A DNA stretch of 64,000 nucleotides. It comes from an uncultured Lachnospiraceae bacterium (GTDB lineage: Bacteria > Bacillota > Clostridia > Lachnospirales > Lachnospiraceae). A model generated the notes under the pieces. The model saw only the letters and a program-made list of their open reading frames with translations. It did not search any database and was not told the origin of the DNA. Location of the stretch: assembly GCA_944381635.1 (NCBI GenBank), contig CALWLY010000002.1:1-64000 (forward strand), given 5' to 3'. The translations under genes and the position numbers were made by a program. Shown here piece by piece: positions 35,145 through 44,566 of the stretch (the first letter of the stretch is position 1; the number at the start of each line of letters is the position of its first letter).

Positions 35145-35170
35145 ATACAGAGTTGGAAGAGGGAAGAGCT

Positions 35171-35605
35171 TTGATCAAAAAACTCATGGAAAAACCGCTG
35201 ATACAGCAGATCATGAAATTTGGCGTAGTAGGATTTTTGTGCTTCTTTATTGAATACGGTCTTTTGATCTTCATGCAGGAGTTGACCAGTATTTCGCTGG
35301 CATGGGCAACCGGCATCGCTTTTACGGTGTCTGTCATTGTCAATTATATCTTGAGTATCCTGTTCGTGTTTGAAACGGACAAGGAAGCCAACAAGATCAA
35401 GGAATTTGTTGTATTTATTCTTTTGAGCATTGGCGGATTGATCATCAATGAACTGGTAATGCTTGGGGGAACCGCGGTGCTTAACCCTATCTGGGATAAA
35501 TCTTATATTATCGTGAAACCTTTTGCTACCGGCGTAGTCATGGTATACAATTTTATCACCAGAAAAATATTTATTGAAAAAAAACCGGAGAAAGCAAATT
35601 CATAA
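35171..35605 (+). CDS. GtrA-like four-helix membrane protein
   Basis: A 144-residue protein with four predicted transmembrane segments in the GtrA pattern (IMKFGVVGFLCFFIEYGLLIFM; WATGIAFTVSVIVNYILSILFVF; FVVFILLSIGGLIINELVML; IIVKPFATGVVMVYNFITRKIFI). Family members take part in moving lipid-linked sugars for cell-surface glycan modification. The likely start is TTG 35171 with GAGGG seven bases upstream; TTG 35153 and ATG 35186 are alternatives. It follows icd closely and ends at a terminator. Its role next to icd is unclear. Confidence 0.85.
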   Translation: MIKKLMEKPLIQQIMKFGVVGFLCFFIEYGLLIFMQELTSISLAWATGIAFTVSVIVNYILSILFVFETDKEANKIKEFVVFILLSIGGLIINELVMLGGTAVLNPIWDKSYIIVKPFATGVVMVYNFITRKIFIEKKPEKANS

Positions 35606-35623
35606 AAACGATTTTGCAAATCT

Positions 35624-35682
35624 AAAAACAGCTGTGAAATCAGAAAACCTTTTGGTCCGTCTGAAATCACAGCTGTTTTTAA
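35624..35682. terminator. Terminator between convergent genes
   Basis: AAAAACAGCTGTGA with CAG pairs with CTG and TCACAGCTGTTTTT. Both ends carry T or A runs, so it can work in both directions, for gtrA and for the ABC-F gene. Confidence 0.85.
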
Positions 35683-35728
35683 TTTTCTTCATTCTCTTGT
35701 TTCAGAAACATCCAGGGTTCCGATGGGA

Positions 35729-37636
35729 TTATTTATTTAATTCCTCCCATTCGTCCATGAGCAATAAAAGTTCTTCTTCGATTTCTTCTTTTTCTCTGCC
35801 AAGTTTTGTCAGCTCTTCCACATTGGTGCAGATTTCAGGAAGAAGCATTTGTTCTTCGATTTCTTTTTCTCTTGCTTCCAGACTGGAAATTTTTTCTTCG
35901 CATTTTCGGATCGCATTTTCTTTTTTACGCCGCGCAGCCTGTTCTTCCTTTTTTTCCTGCCAGCTTAATTTGGACTCTGATTCCGGAGCAGGAGAGGAAG
36001 AAATGCCTGTCTGATTTTCCGAAAGGGAAATTTCTTCTTTCTTTTCCAGATAATAGTCATAATTTCCCAGATAGTTATTCAAATGTCCATGTTCCAGTTC
36101 CAGGATCCTGGAAGCAGTGCGGTTGATAAAATAACGGTCATGGGACACATAAAGTACCGTGCCGCTGTATTGATTGAGGGCATCCTCTAAAATTTCCTTG
36201 GAAGCAATATCCAGATGGTTGGTAGGCTCGTCCAGAATCAGGAAATTACACTCGGAAAGCATCAGTTTTGCCAGAGAGACACGGCCTCTTTCACCGCCAG
36301 ACAGATCTTTGATCCGTTTGAACACATCGTCGCCGGTGAAGAGGAAAGCAGCCAGTGTATTGCGGATTTCTGTGTTGATCAGAGTAGGGTATTCATCCGA
36401 AATTTCCTCAAAAAGTGTTTTGTCACTGTGAAGCACATGATGCTCCTGGTCATAGTAACCAATCTGCACCTTGCTGCCCAGCTTGATCTTGCCGCCGTCC
36501 AGAGGTGTAAGTTCATTGATCAGTTTTAAGATTGTAGTTTTGCCGGTTCCGTTATCTCCGATGATGGCCACATGTTCTCCCCGTTTTATGGAAAAATTCA
36601 GGTCAGTAAAAAGGCAGTGATTTCCGAAAGATTTGGCGAGATGTTCCGCCTCACATACATCGTTTCCGCTGATGATGCGGGGAGTGAGCTGGATTTTCAT
36701 ATCAGCCTTCACTTCCGTGGGCTTTTCCAGAACATCCATTTTTTCCAGCATTTTTTCGCGGCTCTCTGCGCGGCGTATGGATTTTTCCCGGTTAAAAGAG
36801 CGCAGTTTTTCAATGACCTCTTCCTGGTGTTTGATTTCTCTTTGCTGGTTTAACCAGGCATTCATTTTGGCTGCGCGCAGCTGCTCCTTTTTGGCGGCAT
36901 AGTCGGAGTAATTGCCCTGAAATACAGTCACCTGAGTATTATCGATTTCGATAATTTTGGAAGCGATGCGGTCCAGAAAATAACGGTCGTGAGAGACGAT
37001 CAGAACAGCGCCTTTGTAATTGAGCAGGTAAGTTTCCAGCCATGCGATGGAAGACATATCCAGATGGTTGGTAGGCTCATCCAGAATGATCAGATCCGGT
37101 TTTTGCAGCAGCAGCTTTCCTAAAGCCACTCGCGTTTTCTGCCCGCCGGAAAGTGTGGAAACCGGTTTGGAAAATTCTTCTTCCGCAAACCCCAGTCCCT
37201 TTAAAACACCAGTCAGTTCGCTTTTATAGGCGTAGCCGTTGGCTGCTTCAAAAGAATGAGTGCAGGCCGCATATTGTTCCATCAATTCTTCCAGCTCTTT
37301 CCCTTCGGAAAGTTTCATCTGTTGTTCCAGGGTGCGGATTCGAAGCTCCATATCAATCAGATACTGTTTGACGCTGAGAAGCTCTTCGTAGATTGTATTT
37401 TCACCGTTGACGGCAGCGTTCTGGGACAGATAGCCGAAAGTTTTATCCTTTGCAAAAGTGACAAGTCCTCCGTCGGCTTCCAGTTCCCCTACGATAATGC
37501 GCAGAAGAGTGGTTTTGCCGGCGCCGTTGATGCCTACGATAGCTGCCTTCTCGTAATCTTCAATGTGGAAAGAGCAGTTTTTGAGCACCTGCTTTTCCAG
37601 AAATGCTTTTTCTATATTTTGACAGGAAAGTACCAT
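35729..37636 (-). CDS. ABC-F family ATPase
   Basis: A 635-residue soluble protein with two ABC cassettes: GINGAGKTT, LSGGQKTRV and DEPTNHLD, then GDNGTGKTT, LSGGERGRV and DEPTNHLD. An interdomain linker holds the charged YAAKKEQLRAAKMNAWLNQQREIKHQEEVIEKL helix (P-site interaction region). A C-terminal coiled coil rich in Glu and Lys follows. ABC-F proteins act on ribosomes; the sequence fits housekeeping Uup/YdiF types better than resistance types, but I cannot settle this. GGAGG seven bases upstream sets the start at 37636, and the frame continuing to 37711 is not used. It is divergent from rex. Confidence 0.92.
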   Translation of the reverse strand: MVLSCQNIEKAFLEKQVLKNCSFHIEDYEKAAIVGINGAGKTTLLRIIVGELEADGGLVTFAKDKTFGYLSQNAAVNGENTIYEELLSVKQYLIDMELRIRTLEQQMKLSEGKELEELMEQYAACTHSFEAANGYAYKSELTGVLKGLGFAEEEFSKPVSTLSGGQKTRVALGKLLLQKPDLIILDEPTNHLDMSSIAWLETYLLNYKGAVLIVSHDRYFLDRIASKIIEIDNTQVTVFQGNYSDYAAKKEQLRAAKMNAWLNQQREIKHQEEVIEKLRSFNREKSIRRAESREKMLEKMDVLEKPTEVKADMKIQLTPRIISGNDVCEAEHLAKSFGNHCLFTDLNFSIKRGEHVAIIGDNGTGKTTILKLINELTPLDGGKIKLGSKVQIGYYDQEHHVLHSDKTLFEEISDEYPTLINTEIRNTLAAFLFTGDDVFKRIKDLSGGERGRVSLAKLMLSECNFLILDEPTNHLDIASKEILEDALNQYSGTVLYVSHDRYFINRTASRILELEHGHLNNYLGNYDYYLEKKEEISLSENQTGISSSPAPESESKLSWQEKKEEQAARRKKENAIRKCEEKISSLEAREKEIEEQMLLPEICTNVEELTKLGREKEEIEEELLLLMDEWEELNK

Positions 37637-37779
37637 GAAAAAACCTCCGTTTACTGCACATAGTTTATTTTTCTTCTGTATGTGCTGTCTTTTGTATGGA
37701 TTATCGGGCAAAAACGCTGATAATCCAAAGATAGTTTACCGTGCCAAAAGCAGACTGTCAATCAGCTTGGAAGAATTGA

Positions 37780-37808
37780 TTGACATTTTTTTAACAGCTA
37801 TCTATAAT
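37780..37808 (+). promoter_or_regulatory. SigA promoter of rex
   Basis: TTGACA (37780-37785), 17-base spacer, TATAAT (37803-37808): full consensus. The spacer contains TTTAACA, which could be half of a Rex site (TTGTTAA-N4-TTAACAA), but no second half is visible. Confidence 0.9.
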
Positions 37809-37840
37809 AAAGACTAGATTTATTCAGGAGGCTGGTTAAA

Positions 37841-38482
37841 GTGGTAGAGAAAGAAATTTCACAGGCTGTAATCGCCAGACTTCCAAGATATTTCCGCTAT
37901 CTGGGAGAACTTAAGGATGAGGGAGTGGAAAGAATATCTTCTCAGGAGTTAAGCCGCATCATGAATGTGACGGCATCTCAGATCAGGCAGGATTTCAATA
38001 ATTTTGGTGGTTTCGGACAACAGGGATATGGCTATAATGTAGAATTTTTATATACGGAAATTGGTAAAATCCTCGGGATTGACAAGACCCATCAGCTGAT
38101 TATTGTGGGTGCGGGAAATCTTGGTCAGGCGCTTGCTAATTATATGAATTTTGAGAGACGTGGATTTATCATTACCGGAATTTTTGACATCAATCCGGAA
38201 CTGTATGGAAAGACTATCCGTGGCATTCAGGTAAGGCCCATGGAAGAGATGAAAGATTTTATTAAAGAAAACAATGTGGATATTGCCGTACTGACGATAC
38301 CAAAATCAGCGGCTCTGACAGTTTCCTGCCAGCTTGTGGAGGTGGGAATTAAGGCAATCTGGAATTTTGCCCATGTAGATTTGCAGGTGCCGCCTCAGGT
38401 TCAGGTGGAGAACGTTCATCTTTCAGACAGTTTAATGCGTCTTTCCTATATGATAAACCGGTTCGAATCCGGAAAGAAATAA
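37841..38482 (+). CDS. rex: Redox-sensing repressor Rex
   Basis: A 213-residue Rex. The N-terminal winged helix (AVIARLPRYFRYLGELKDEGVERISSQELS, ASQIRQDFNNFGGFGQQGYGY) is followed by a Rossmann domain (IIVGAGNLGQALANY) that senses the NADH/NAD ratio. The C-terminal swapped helix is LSDSLMRLSYMINRF. It starts with GTG, with CAGGAGG nine bases upstream. Rex controls fermentation and redox genes in anaerobes. A strong SigA promoter is directly upstream. Confidence 0.97.
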   Translation: MVEKEISQAVIARLPRYFRYLGELKDEGVERISSQELSRIMNVTASQIRQDFNNFGGFGQQGYGYNVEFLYTEIGKILGIDKTHQLIIVGAGNLGQALANYMNFERRGFIITGIFDINPELYGKTIRGIQVRPMEEMKDFIKENNVDIAVLTIPKSAALTVSCQLVEVGIKAIWNFAHVDLQVPPQVQVENVHLSDSLMRLSYMINRFESGKK

Positions 38483-38675
38483 CACGGTTCGTGTATTCTG
38501 ACAAGAGAACTTTTGTCGAAGGAAAAGCTGTTGCCAAAGCTGCTTTCCGTTTTGTGCGCCGTATTTGAAAAGCAGTCTTCTTAAGGAACAGTTTGCATCC
38601 TCAGGAGAAAGAAAGAGCGGTCAGCAAGGGATTCAGGCTTTTGCAGCAGTTTGTTTTTTAGGGAAGGGAAATCGT

Positions 38676-40271
38676 ATGGAATATTTGGTAAATGCCGCAC
38701 AGATGAAAAGTTGTGATAACGCCACCATCGAACATTTTAAAGTTCCTTCGCTGGTTTTAATGGAAAGGGCAGCTCTTGCGTGCGCGGATGTTTTGATACA
38801 GAGGGAGCGCCAGAAACAGGTGGCTTTGTCTGAAAAGGGGATTCTTCCGCTTCAGAAAGCCTGCGTTTTGTCGAAAGTGCTGATTGTCGGCGGCTGCGGA
38901 AATAACGGCGGGGATGGATTTGCGATTGGGAGGCTTTTGATGCAGGCAGGTTTTCCCGTGGATTTTGTTCTGATTGGAAAACGTGAAAAATGTTCCGAAC
39001 AGACAGAAAGGCAGCTTGCCATACTGGAAAGCTACGGCTGTACGATCATGAGCAAATTTCCGGAAGCGGAATATGATATCATTATAGATGCCCTGTTTGG
39101 AATTGGCCTGACACGGAATCTGGAAGGAATCTACCTGGAGACAGTAAAAGAAATAAACCGAAGAAATTCTTTTGTCCTCTCCGTAGACATTCCATCCGGG
39201 ATTCATGCGGATACCGGAGCTGTGATGGGCGATGCGGTCATGGCCGATGTGACGGTGACCTTTGCTTTCAAAAAACTTGGCAGTATCTTTTATCCGGGAA
39301 GACGTTACACAGGGCAGTATCTGCTGAGGCAGATTGGAATTACACAGGAGAGTTTTCTGGATGACAGACCGGAATTTTTTACCTATACCGGTCAGGCAGA
39401 GGAATACCTGCCGGTAAGAGATCAGAACGGAAACAAAGGCAGCTTTGGCAAAGTGATGCTTTTAGCCGGAAGCAAAGAAATATATGGCGCCTGTGCGTTA
39501 AGCGCGGAGGCAGTGTTGAGAACCGGCGCCGGTATGATAAAAGTGGTAACCGAAGAGAGCAACAGAGATCTGCTTTTCGGGAAATTGCCGGAAGCGATGC
39601 TTTCTTCCTATCGGGACAATGATCGTCCGGAAAATCTTTGGCAGCTGATAAAGGAAGTGGTTTCCTGGGCGGATATTGCGGCGGCCGGTCCGGGAATGGG
39701 AATGAGTGAGACCGCTGCCTGTCTGCTGGATGCTCTGATTCAGCAGGGAAGACAGCCGCTGATACTGGATGCGGATGCCATCAACCTTCTCGCAGCACAC
39801 GGCGAGCTTGCAGCAGAATTGGAGAGGCTCCAGAAAAGTGAGGATACCAGACGTACACTTGTTTTTACGCCTCATCCGGCGGAACTGGCAAGACTGGCCG
39901 ATTGTCAGGTCAGAGAGGTTCTGGATGATCCTGTTTCTAAAATCCGACAGATTGCAAAGCGTTTTCAGGCCTGGGTCATCTGTAAGGGCGCCTGCACGAT
40001 GGCCGGCGGCAAAACAGGAATGATTTATGTGAATACATCCGGCGATAACGGAATGGCAACAGCCGGAAGCGGCGATGTGCTGACCGGAATCATCGCAGGA
40101 CTGCTGGCACAGGGCATGGAAGGCTTCGAGGCTGTCTGCGCCGGAGTTTACCTGCATGGGTTGGCCGGTGAGCGGACTGCCCATAAGAAAAGTTCTTACT
40201 CCATGACAGCCGGCGACCTTGCAGGAGAGCTTGCTGCGCTGATGCAAAGCGCGGACAGAAACAGGTTTTAA
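38676..40271 (+). CDS. nnr: Bifunctional NAD(P)HX epimerase and dehydratase
   Basis: A 531-residue repair enzyme. The N-terminal YjeF_N epimerase part (VNAAQMKSCDNATIEHFKVPSLVLMERAAL, GGCGNNGGDGFAIGRLL, DALFGIGLTRNLEG) is followed by the ADP/ATP-dependent dehydratase part. That part contains GSFGKVMLLAGSKEIYGAC, LVFTPHPAELARL and the GDNGMATAGSGDVLTGIIAGL motif. It converts damaged NAD(P)H hydrates back to NAD(P)H. The start at 38676 matches the family N-terminus and follows GGGAAGGGAA. It is followed 20 bases later by alr, so both are probably in one operon. Between rex and this gene (38483-38675) nothing is recognised. Confidence 0.95.
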   Translation: MEYLVNAAQMKSCDNATIEHFKVPSLVLMERAALACADVLIQRERQKQVALSEKGILPLQKACVLSKVLIVGGCGNNGGDGFAIGRLLMQAGFPVDFVLIGKREKCSEQTERQLAILESYGCTIMSKFPEAEYDIIIDALFGIGLTRNLEGIYLETVKEINRRNSFVLSVDIPSGIHADTGAVMGDAVMADVTVTFAFKKLGSIFYPGRRYTGQYLLRQIGITQESFLDDRPEFFTYTGQAEEYLPVRDQNGNKGSFGKVMLLAGSKEIYGACALSAEAVLRTGAGMIKVVTEESNRDLLFGKLPEAMLSSYRDNDRPENLWQLIKEVVSWADIAAAGPGMGMSETAACLLDALIQQGRQPLILDADAINLLAAHGELAAELERLQKSEDTRRTLVFTPHPAELARLADCQVREVLDDPVSKIRQIAKRFQAWVICKGACTMAGGKTGMIYVNTSGDNGMATAGSGDVLTGIIAGLLAQGMEGFEAVCAGVYLHGLAGERTAHKKSSYSMTAGDLAGELAALMQSADRNRF

Positions 40272-40291
40272 TAAAAGGAGAAACAAACAAC

Positions 40292-41470
40292 ATGAAACAT
40301 TATGACAGAATATGGGCAAATATCGATTTGGACATATTTGACGAGAATCTGGAAAACATGGCAAAAACCTTGACTTCCGATACGAAAATGATAGGGGTGA
40401 TCAAGGCAGACGGCTATGGGCACGGCGCAGTCCCCATTGCCCATGAGATGGAAAGAAAAGACTATGTTTCCGGCTTTGCTACCGCAACCCTGGAAGAAGC
40501 ACAGATTTTAAGGCGAAGCGGTATCAAAAAAGACATTCTGATTTTAGGATATACGTTTCCTCAGGGATTCGAGGAAATGATAAAGGAGAATATCAGCGCA
40601 GCTTTGTTCCGGGAAGACACTTTAAAGGAAATGGAAGAAAGTGCAAAAAGAGCCGGAAAGGCTATGAAGGTACACATCGCAGTGGACACCGGAATGTCGA
40701 GAATCGGTATTCAGCCGGATGAGACAGGAATAGCTTTTGTAAAAAAAGCCATGGAGACAAATGGGGTTGAGATTGAAGGAATCTTTACTCATTTTGCAAC
40801 GGCTGACGAGAAGGATAAGAGCAAAACCTATGCGCAGCTTGCAGTTTTCCAGAAATTTATCCGGCGGCTGGAGGAGGAACTGGGATTGTCTGTTCCCGTA
40901 AAGCATTGTTCAAACAGCGCGGGAATGATAGAGCTTTCCGAAGCCCATATGGACGCTGTGCGTGCAGGTGTCATTTTGTACGGACTGTGGCCTTCCAGTG
41001 AAGTTTCCCGCAGTAGGATTTCCTTAAAACCGATTCTGTCGCTGTACAGCCGCATTGTTTTCGTAAAGGAATTGGAGGCCGGAAGAGAAATAAGTTACGG
41101 CGGAACTTATACAACAACTAAAAAAACAAGGGTGGCAACCATTCCCGTAGGCTATGCGGACGGCTATCCCCGCCAGCTTTCCAACAAAGCGGATGTTCTG
41201 ATCTGCGGGAAAAGAGCACCAATCCTGGGACGCGTCTGCATGGATCAGTTTATGGTAGATGTTACAGATATCCCGGAAGCAAAAGAGGGAAGTCTGGTAA
41301 CACTGATCGGCAGTGATGAAGATCAGACAATCACCATGGAAGAGCTGGGAGAAATATCCGGTCGTTTCAATTATGAGCTGGCCTGTGTTCTGGGAAAAAG
41401 AATCCCCAGAGTTTATTCCAAGGGCGGCAAAGTTATCCATACAAAAGATTATTTTGAGGATTATGAATAA
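40292..41470 (+). CDS. alr: Alanine racemase
   Basis: A 392-residue PLP enzyme. It starts YDRIWANIDLDIFDENLENM; the PLP Lys is in VIKADGYGHGA, and the catalytic Tyr is in EISYGGTYTT. GRVCMDQFMVDVT closes the active site. It supplies D-alanine for peptidoglycan. An AAAGGAG stands before the ATG. The alr-mazF order is the same as in Bacillus (alr-ndoAI-ndoA), but the antitoxin gene is not present in the usual form. Confidence 0.97.
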   Translation: MKHYDRIWANIDLDIFDENLENMAKTLTSDTKMIGVIKADGYGHGAVPIAHEMERKDYVSGFATATLEEAQILRRSGIKKDILILGYTFPQGFEEMIKENISAALFREDTLKEMEESAKRAGKAMKVHIAVDTGMSRIGIQPDETGIAFVKKAMETNGVEIEGIFTHFATADEKDKSKTYAQLAVFQKFIRRLEEELGLSVPVKHCSNSAGMIELSEAHMDAVRAGVILYGLWPSSEVSRSRISLKPILSLYSRIVFVKELEAGREISYGGTYTTTKKTRVATIPVGYADGYPRQLSNKADVLICGKRAPILGRVCMDQFMVDVTDIPEAKEGSLVTLIGSDEDQTITMEELGEISGRFNYELACVLGKRIPRVYSKGGKVIHTKDYFEDYE

Positions 41471-41585
41471 CAAGGCAGATTTTGCCTTTCCTTATCTGAA
41501 TACCTTCCGAAAAAATGGCAACAATACTTTCAGTACAACGTTGTTACTCAAAAACAGGGTAAAGGAAGTGTATACAGATTTATGA
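41463..41585 (+). CDS. Possible 40-codon ORF between alr and mazF
   Basis: A short frame ([17 protein letters not shown]...KEVYTDL) starts eight bases before the end of alr, with GAGG four bases upstream. It ends with TGA overlapping the ATG of mazF. MazF itself has no good ribosome binding site, so reading this frame could feed ribosomes to mazF. The peptide is not like MazE/EndoAI (no ribbon-helix-helix or AbrB pattern). It may be only a leader, or chance. Confidence 0.3.
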   Translation: MNNKADFAFPYLNTFRKNGNNTFSTTLLLKNRVKEVYTDL

Positions 41586-41923
41586 AACGTGGAGATATTT
41601 ATTATGCAGATTTAAGACCGGTGGTAGGATCTGAGCAGGGAGGAATACGCCCGGTGCTGATCATTCAGAATGACGTCGGAAACAAGCACAGCCCCACAGT
41701 GATCTGCGCAGCCATCACATCAAAGATGAACAAAGCCAAACTCCCTACCCATATCGAGCTCCTCTGCGGGGAATATGATATGGAGAGAGATTCTGTGATT
41801 CTGTTGGAACAGCTGCGGACCATCGACAAAAAAAGACTGAAAGATAAAGTATGCCATCTGGATAAAGCAACCATGGAACGGGTCAACAAAGCATTGAAAA
41901 TAAGTCTGGAGCTTGATACATAG
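41582..41923 (+). CDS. mazF: MazF/EndoA-type endoribonuclease toxin
   Basis: A 113-residue protein of the MazF/NdoA family. It starts [30 protein letters not shown] (conserved RGD and the catalytic Arg and Thr region), with [11 protein letters not shown] and [16 protein letters not shown]. It cuts mRNA at specific sites. The partner antitoxin EndoAI, normally directly upstream, is absent from the 111-base gap after alr, apart from the doubtful 40-codon ORF. The ATG lacks a well-placed ribosome binding site. Confidence 0.95.
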   Translation: MKRGDIYYADLRPVVGSEQGGIRPVLIIQNDVGNKHSPTVICAAITSKMNKAKLPTHIELLCGEYDMERDSVILLEQLRTIDKKRLKDKVCHLDKATMERVNKALKISLELDT

Positions 41924-42041
41924 AATGCCAGACCGGGTTTCTTGACGATTTTTGTCTCAGATGATATATTATAAACTGGTCTGTCCGCAATTTGCCCAGG
42001 GCAAATACATTTTGAGGCGGCAGAGAAAAGGAGTTGATACT

Positions 42042-43436
42042 ATGGAGGATGGTGGACCTACTGCCAGTATCATTTTGTTTCTGATACTGATGGTAATTAA
42101 CGCCATGATTTACGGGTTCGGCGCTGCCGTGCAGGAGCTGAATCTGAAAGAAGAACAGCGCAAGGCTGTGGAAAACAACAACAAAAAGGCTTCCAGAATC
42201 TGTCGGATTATGGGAGGCTCCGAAAAATATGTGAATATGGTTCAGTTGATCATCACATTCATAAATCTTTTCGTGGGAGCCTGCTATCTCCGGGTGATTC
42301 TTGTCTATGCCGAACATTTTACAGAGTCGCTGGCGGGACAATGGGGTCATGTTTCTGAAATCAGCGTACATATTTTAGTCTGGGTATCTTTTATCGTGGT
42401 AACCCTGCTGCTTTTGTATGTCATTCTGGTGTTTGGAATGCTGATACCTAAAAAAATGGCAAAAAGGAGTCCTGAGAAATGGGCTTATCGGCTGATCAAT
42501 CCCATTTATGCCCTGATGTGTCTGTTTGCACCATTTACTAAATTTATGTCTGTGACAGCAGGGGCTATTTTAAAGCTTCTGGGACTTCATACAGATCAGG
42601 ATAACAGCGACGTGACGGAAGAAGAAATCCTTTCCATGGTCAATGAAGGCCATGAACAGGGCGTTATTCAGGCCAGTGAAGCAAAAATGATCAACAACAT
42701 TTTTGAATTCGGCGACAAGGAAGCTCAGGATATCATGACAAACCGCAGAGATATTGTGGCGATTGACGGAAGCACTTCTTTTGGAGAAGCGATTCGCTTC
42801 ATGCTGAAAGAGCGAAACAGCCGTTATCCGGTTTATGAAGAAAACATTGACCATATCATTGGTATTCTGCATATGAAAGACGCTCTGCGCATGCAGCCTA
42901 ATGTATCAGAAAATATGACGATAGCCAAAGTTCCGGGCCTGCTCCGAGAAGCAAGATTTATACCGGAAACCAGGAAAATAGATGTATTGTTTAAAACCAT
43001 GCAGTCCACAAAGCAGCAGATGGTTATCGTGGTGGATGAGTACGGACAGACATCTGGGCTTATCGCAATGGAAGATATACTGGAAGAAATTGTGGGAAAC
43101 ATCCTGGACGAATATGATGAGGATATAGATTATATCGAAGAAAAGGGTAAAGACGTCTATATTATTGAGGGAAAAACACACCTGGAGGATCTGGAGGAAA
43201 GATTTCATATTTCATTCCATGAAGAAGAATTCGAAACGCTCAACGGATTCTTCATCTCAAAACTTCAGCGTATTCCGGAACCTGATGAACAGTTTTCCGT
43301 GGATGTGGACGGTTACAATTTTAAAATCCTTTCCGTGCAGAACAAGATGATCCAGAGCGTTATGGTCACCAAACTGCCGGAAACAAAGCAAACGGTTCCT
43401 GACTCGGATGAGTCAGAAAAAGCAGCCGAAGAGTAA
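42042..43436 (+). CDS. CNNM/CorC-type membrane protein with CBS pair
   Basis: A 464-residue protein. The N-terminal CNNM (DUF21) membrane domain has three or four helices (ASIILFLILMVINAMIYGFGAAV; VNMVQLIITFINLFVGACYL; ILVWVSFIVVTLLLLYVILVFGMLIPKKMAK). Two CBS domains follow (VTEEEILSMVNEGHEQGVI...ILHMKDALR; MVIVVDEYGQTSGLIAMEDILEEIVGNI). The C-terminal CorC/HlyC domain (LEDLEERFHISF...ETLNGFFISKL) ends the chain. Members are linked to magnesium or cobalt efflux. The start at 42042 follows AAAGGAG at eight bases. Confidence 0.92.
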   Translation: MEDGGPTASIILFLILMVINAMIYGFGAAVQELNLKEEQRKAVENNNKKASRICRIMGGSEKYVNMVQLIITFINLFVGACYLRVILVYAEHFTESLAGQWGHVSEISVHILVWVSFIVVTLLLLYVILVFGMLIPKKMAKRSPEKWAYRLINPIYALMCLFAPFTKFMSVTAGAILKLLGLHTDQDNSDVTEEEILSMVNEGHEQGVIQASEAKMINNIFEFGDKEAQDIMTNRRDIVAIDGSTSFGEAIRFMLKERNSRYPVYEENIDHIIGILHMKDALRMQPNVSENMTIAKVPGLLREARFIPETRKIDVLFKTMQSTKQQMVIVVDEYGQTSGLIAMEDILEEIVGNILDEYDEDIDYIEEKGKDVYIIEGKTHLEDLEERFHISFHEEEFETLNGFFISKLQRIPEPDEQFSVDVDGYNFKILSVQNKMIQSVMVTKLPETKQTVPDSDESEKAAEE

Positions 43437-43490
43437 AGACAGCCGGCTGTCTTGCAGCTGCATATATAAAATTACAGAAGGAGAAAGATT

Positions 43491-44219
43491 ATGTCAGGAC
43501 ATTCAAAATTTGCAAATATCAAACATAAAAAAGAAAAAAATGACGCAGCAAAGGGAAAAATCTTCACCATCATCGGACGTGAGATCGCTGTTGCTGTAAA
43601 AGAAGGCGGCCCGGATCCGGCAAACAATTTTAAACTGGCTCAGGTTATTGCAAAGGCAAAATCCAACAATATGCCAAACGATACTATTGAAAGAGGTATC
43701 AAAAAAGCTGCCGGAGATGTAGGAAACGTAAACTACGAATACGTAACCTATGAAGGCTATGGCCCTAACGGTATTGCTATCATCGTAGACGCGCTTACAG
43801 ATAACAAAAACCGTACAGCAGCAAATGTAAGAAGTGCATTTACAAAAGGAAACGGAAACATTGGAACACCGGGATGCGTTTCTTTCATGTTTGATAAACG
43901 CGGACAGATCATTGTGGCAAAAGAAGACTGCGAGATGGAAGCAGACGATCTGATGATGATGGCTCTCGACGCAGGAGCAGAAGATTTCAGCGAAGAGGAA
44001 GACAGCTTTGAAATTCTGACAGATCCGGATAATTTCGAAGCAGTGCGCGAAGCTCTTGAAAAAGAGGGCATCGTTATGGCCAGCGCAGAGGTTACCATGA
44101 TTCCTCAAAACTACGTGGAACTGACCGATGAAACTGCTGTAAAGAACCTGCAGAAAACACTGGATCTTCTTGATGCAGATGACGACGTGCAGGCGGTTTA
44201 TCACAACTGGGATGAATAA
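43491..44219 (+). CDS. yebC: YebC/PmpR-family protein
   Basis: A 242-residue protein with the family start [43 protein letters not shown] and [28 protein letters not shown]. YebC proteins were described as transcription regulators and more recently as ribosome-associated factors for difficult sequences. It stands alone, with AAGGAGAAAG before its ATG and a strong terminator after it. Confidence 0.96.
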   Translation: MSGHSKFANIKHKKEKNDAAKGKIFTIIGREIAVAVKEGGPDPANNFKLAQVIAKAKSNNMPNDTIERGIKKAAGDVGNVNYEYVTYEGYGPNGIAIIVDALTDNKNRTAANVRSAFTKGNGNIGTPGCVSFMFDKRGQIIVAKEDCEMEADDLMMMALDAGAEDFSEEEDSFEILTDPDNFEAVREALEKEGIVMASAEVTMIPQNYVELTDETAVKNLQKTLDLLDADDDVQAVYHNWDE

Positions 44220-44253
44220 ATAAAAAGAATCACCGGAAAGAATTAAAAATTTA

Positions 44254-44312
44254 AGCCATGTATAAAAATTTGTTCTTATCTGAGAGGAACAAAATTTTAT
44301 ACATGGCTTTTT
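44254..44312 (+). terminator. Strong Rho-independent terminator after yebC
   Basis: AGCCATGTATAAAA and TTTGTTC pair with GGAACAAA and TTTTATACATGGCT around a ten-base loop, ending in TTTTTCT. Reading frames across it (such as 44258-44455) are artefacts. In the rest of the gap up to metY (44313-44566) I see only the promoter described next. Confidence 0.9.
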
Positions 44313-44457
44313 CTGTGATAAGCAATTTCATTTTCAATATAAAAACACACGATAAATCGCACTGGGGACCGGAGAAGACGGGAAAATCCTACATTGTGAG
44401 AACCTTGCTTCAGGGCTTTTACGCAGAAAAACACTTTATGAAATTACATTGTTAAAC

Positions 44458-44486
44458 TTGATAGTATTTTTTGATTATGTTATACT
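44458..44486 (+). promoter_or_regulatory. Promoter of metY flanked by a repeated GATAGTATT
   Basis: TTGATA (44458-44463), 17 bases, TATACT (44481-44486). The sequence GATAGTATT occurs at 44460-44468, over the -35, and again at 44494-44502, just after the -10. The second copy is part of a GATA-GTAT-TATC palindrome. Two equal sites around a promoter suggest a regulator of sulfur or methionine metabolism. No SAM riboswitch signature is visible in this leader. Confidence 0.6.
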
Positions 44487-44566
44487 GTTTTTCGATAGTA
44501 TTATCAAAAAACATACGCTATTTTATATTACAAGAAGCCAGAATTACGGCAGATAAAGGAGCAGAC

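Noticed and set aside
44258-44455. 65-codon ORF after yebC
   Set aside because: It begins within the terminator stem of yebC and has no sign of coding.
44313-44566. SAM riboswitch before metY
   Set aside because: None of the conserved core sequences or pairings of the SAM riboswitch classes I know are visible.
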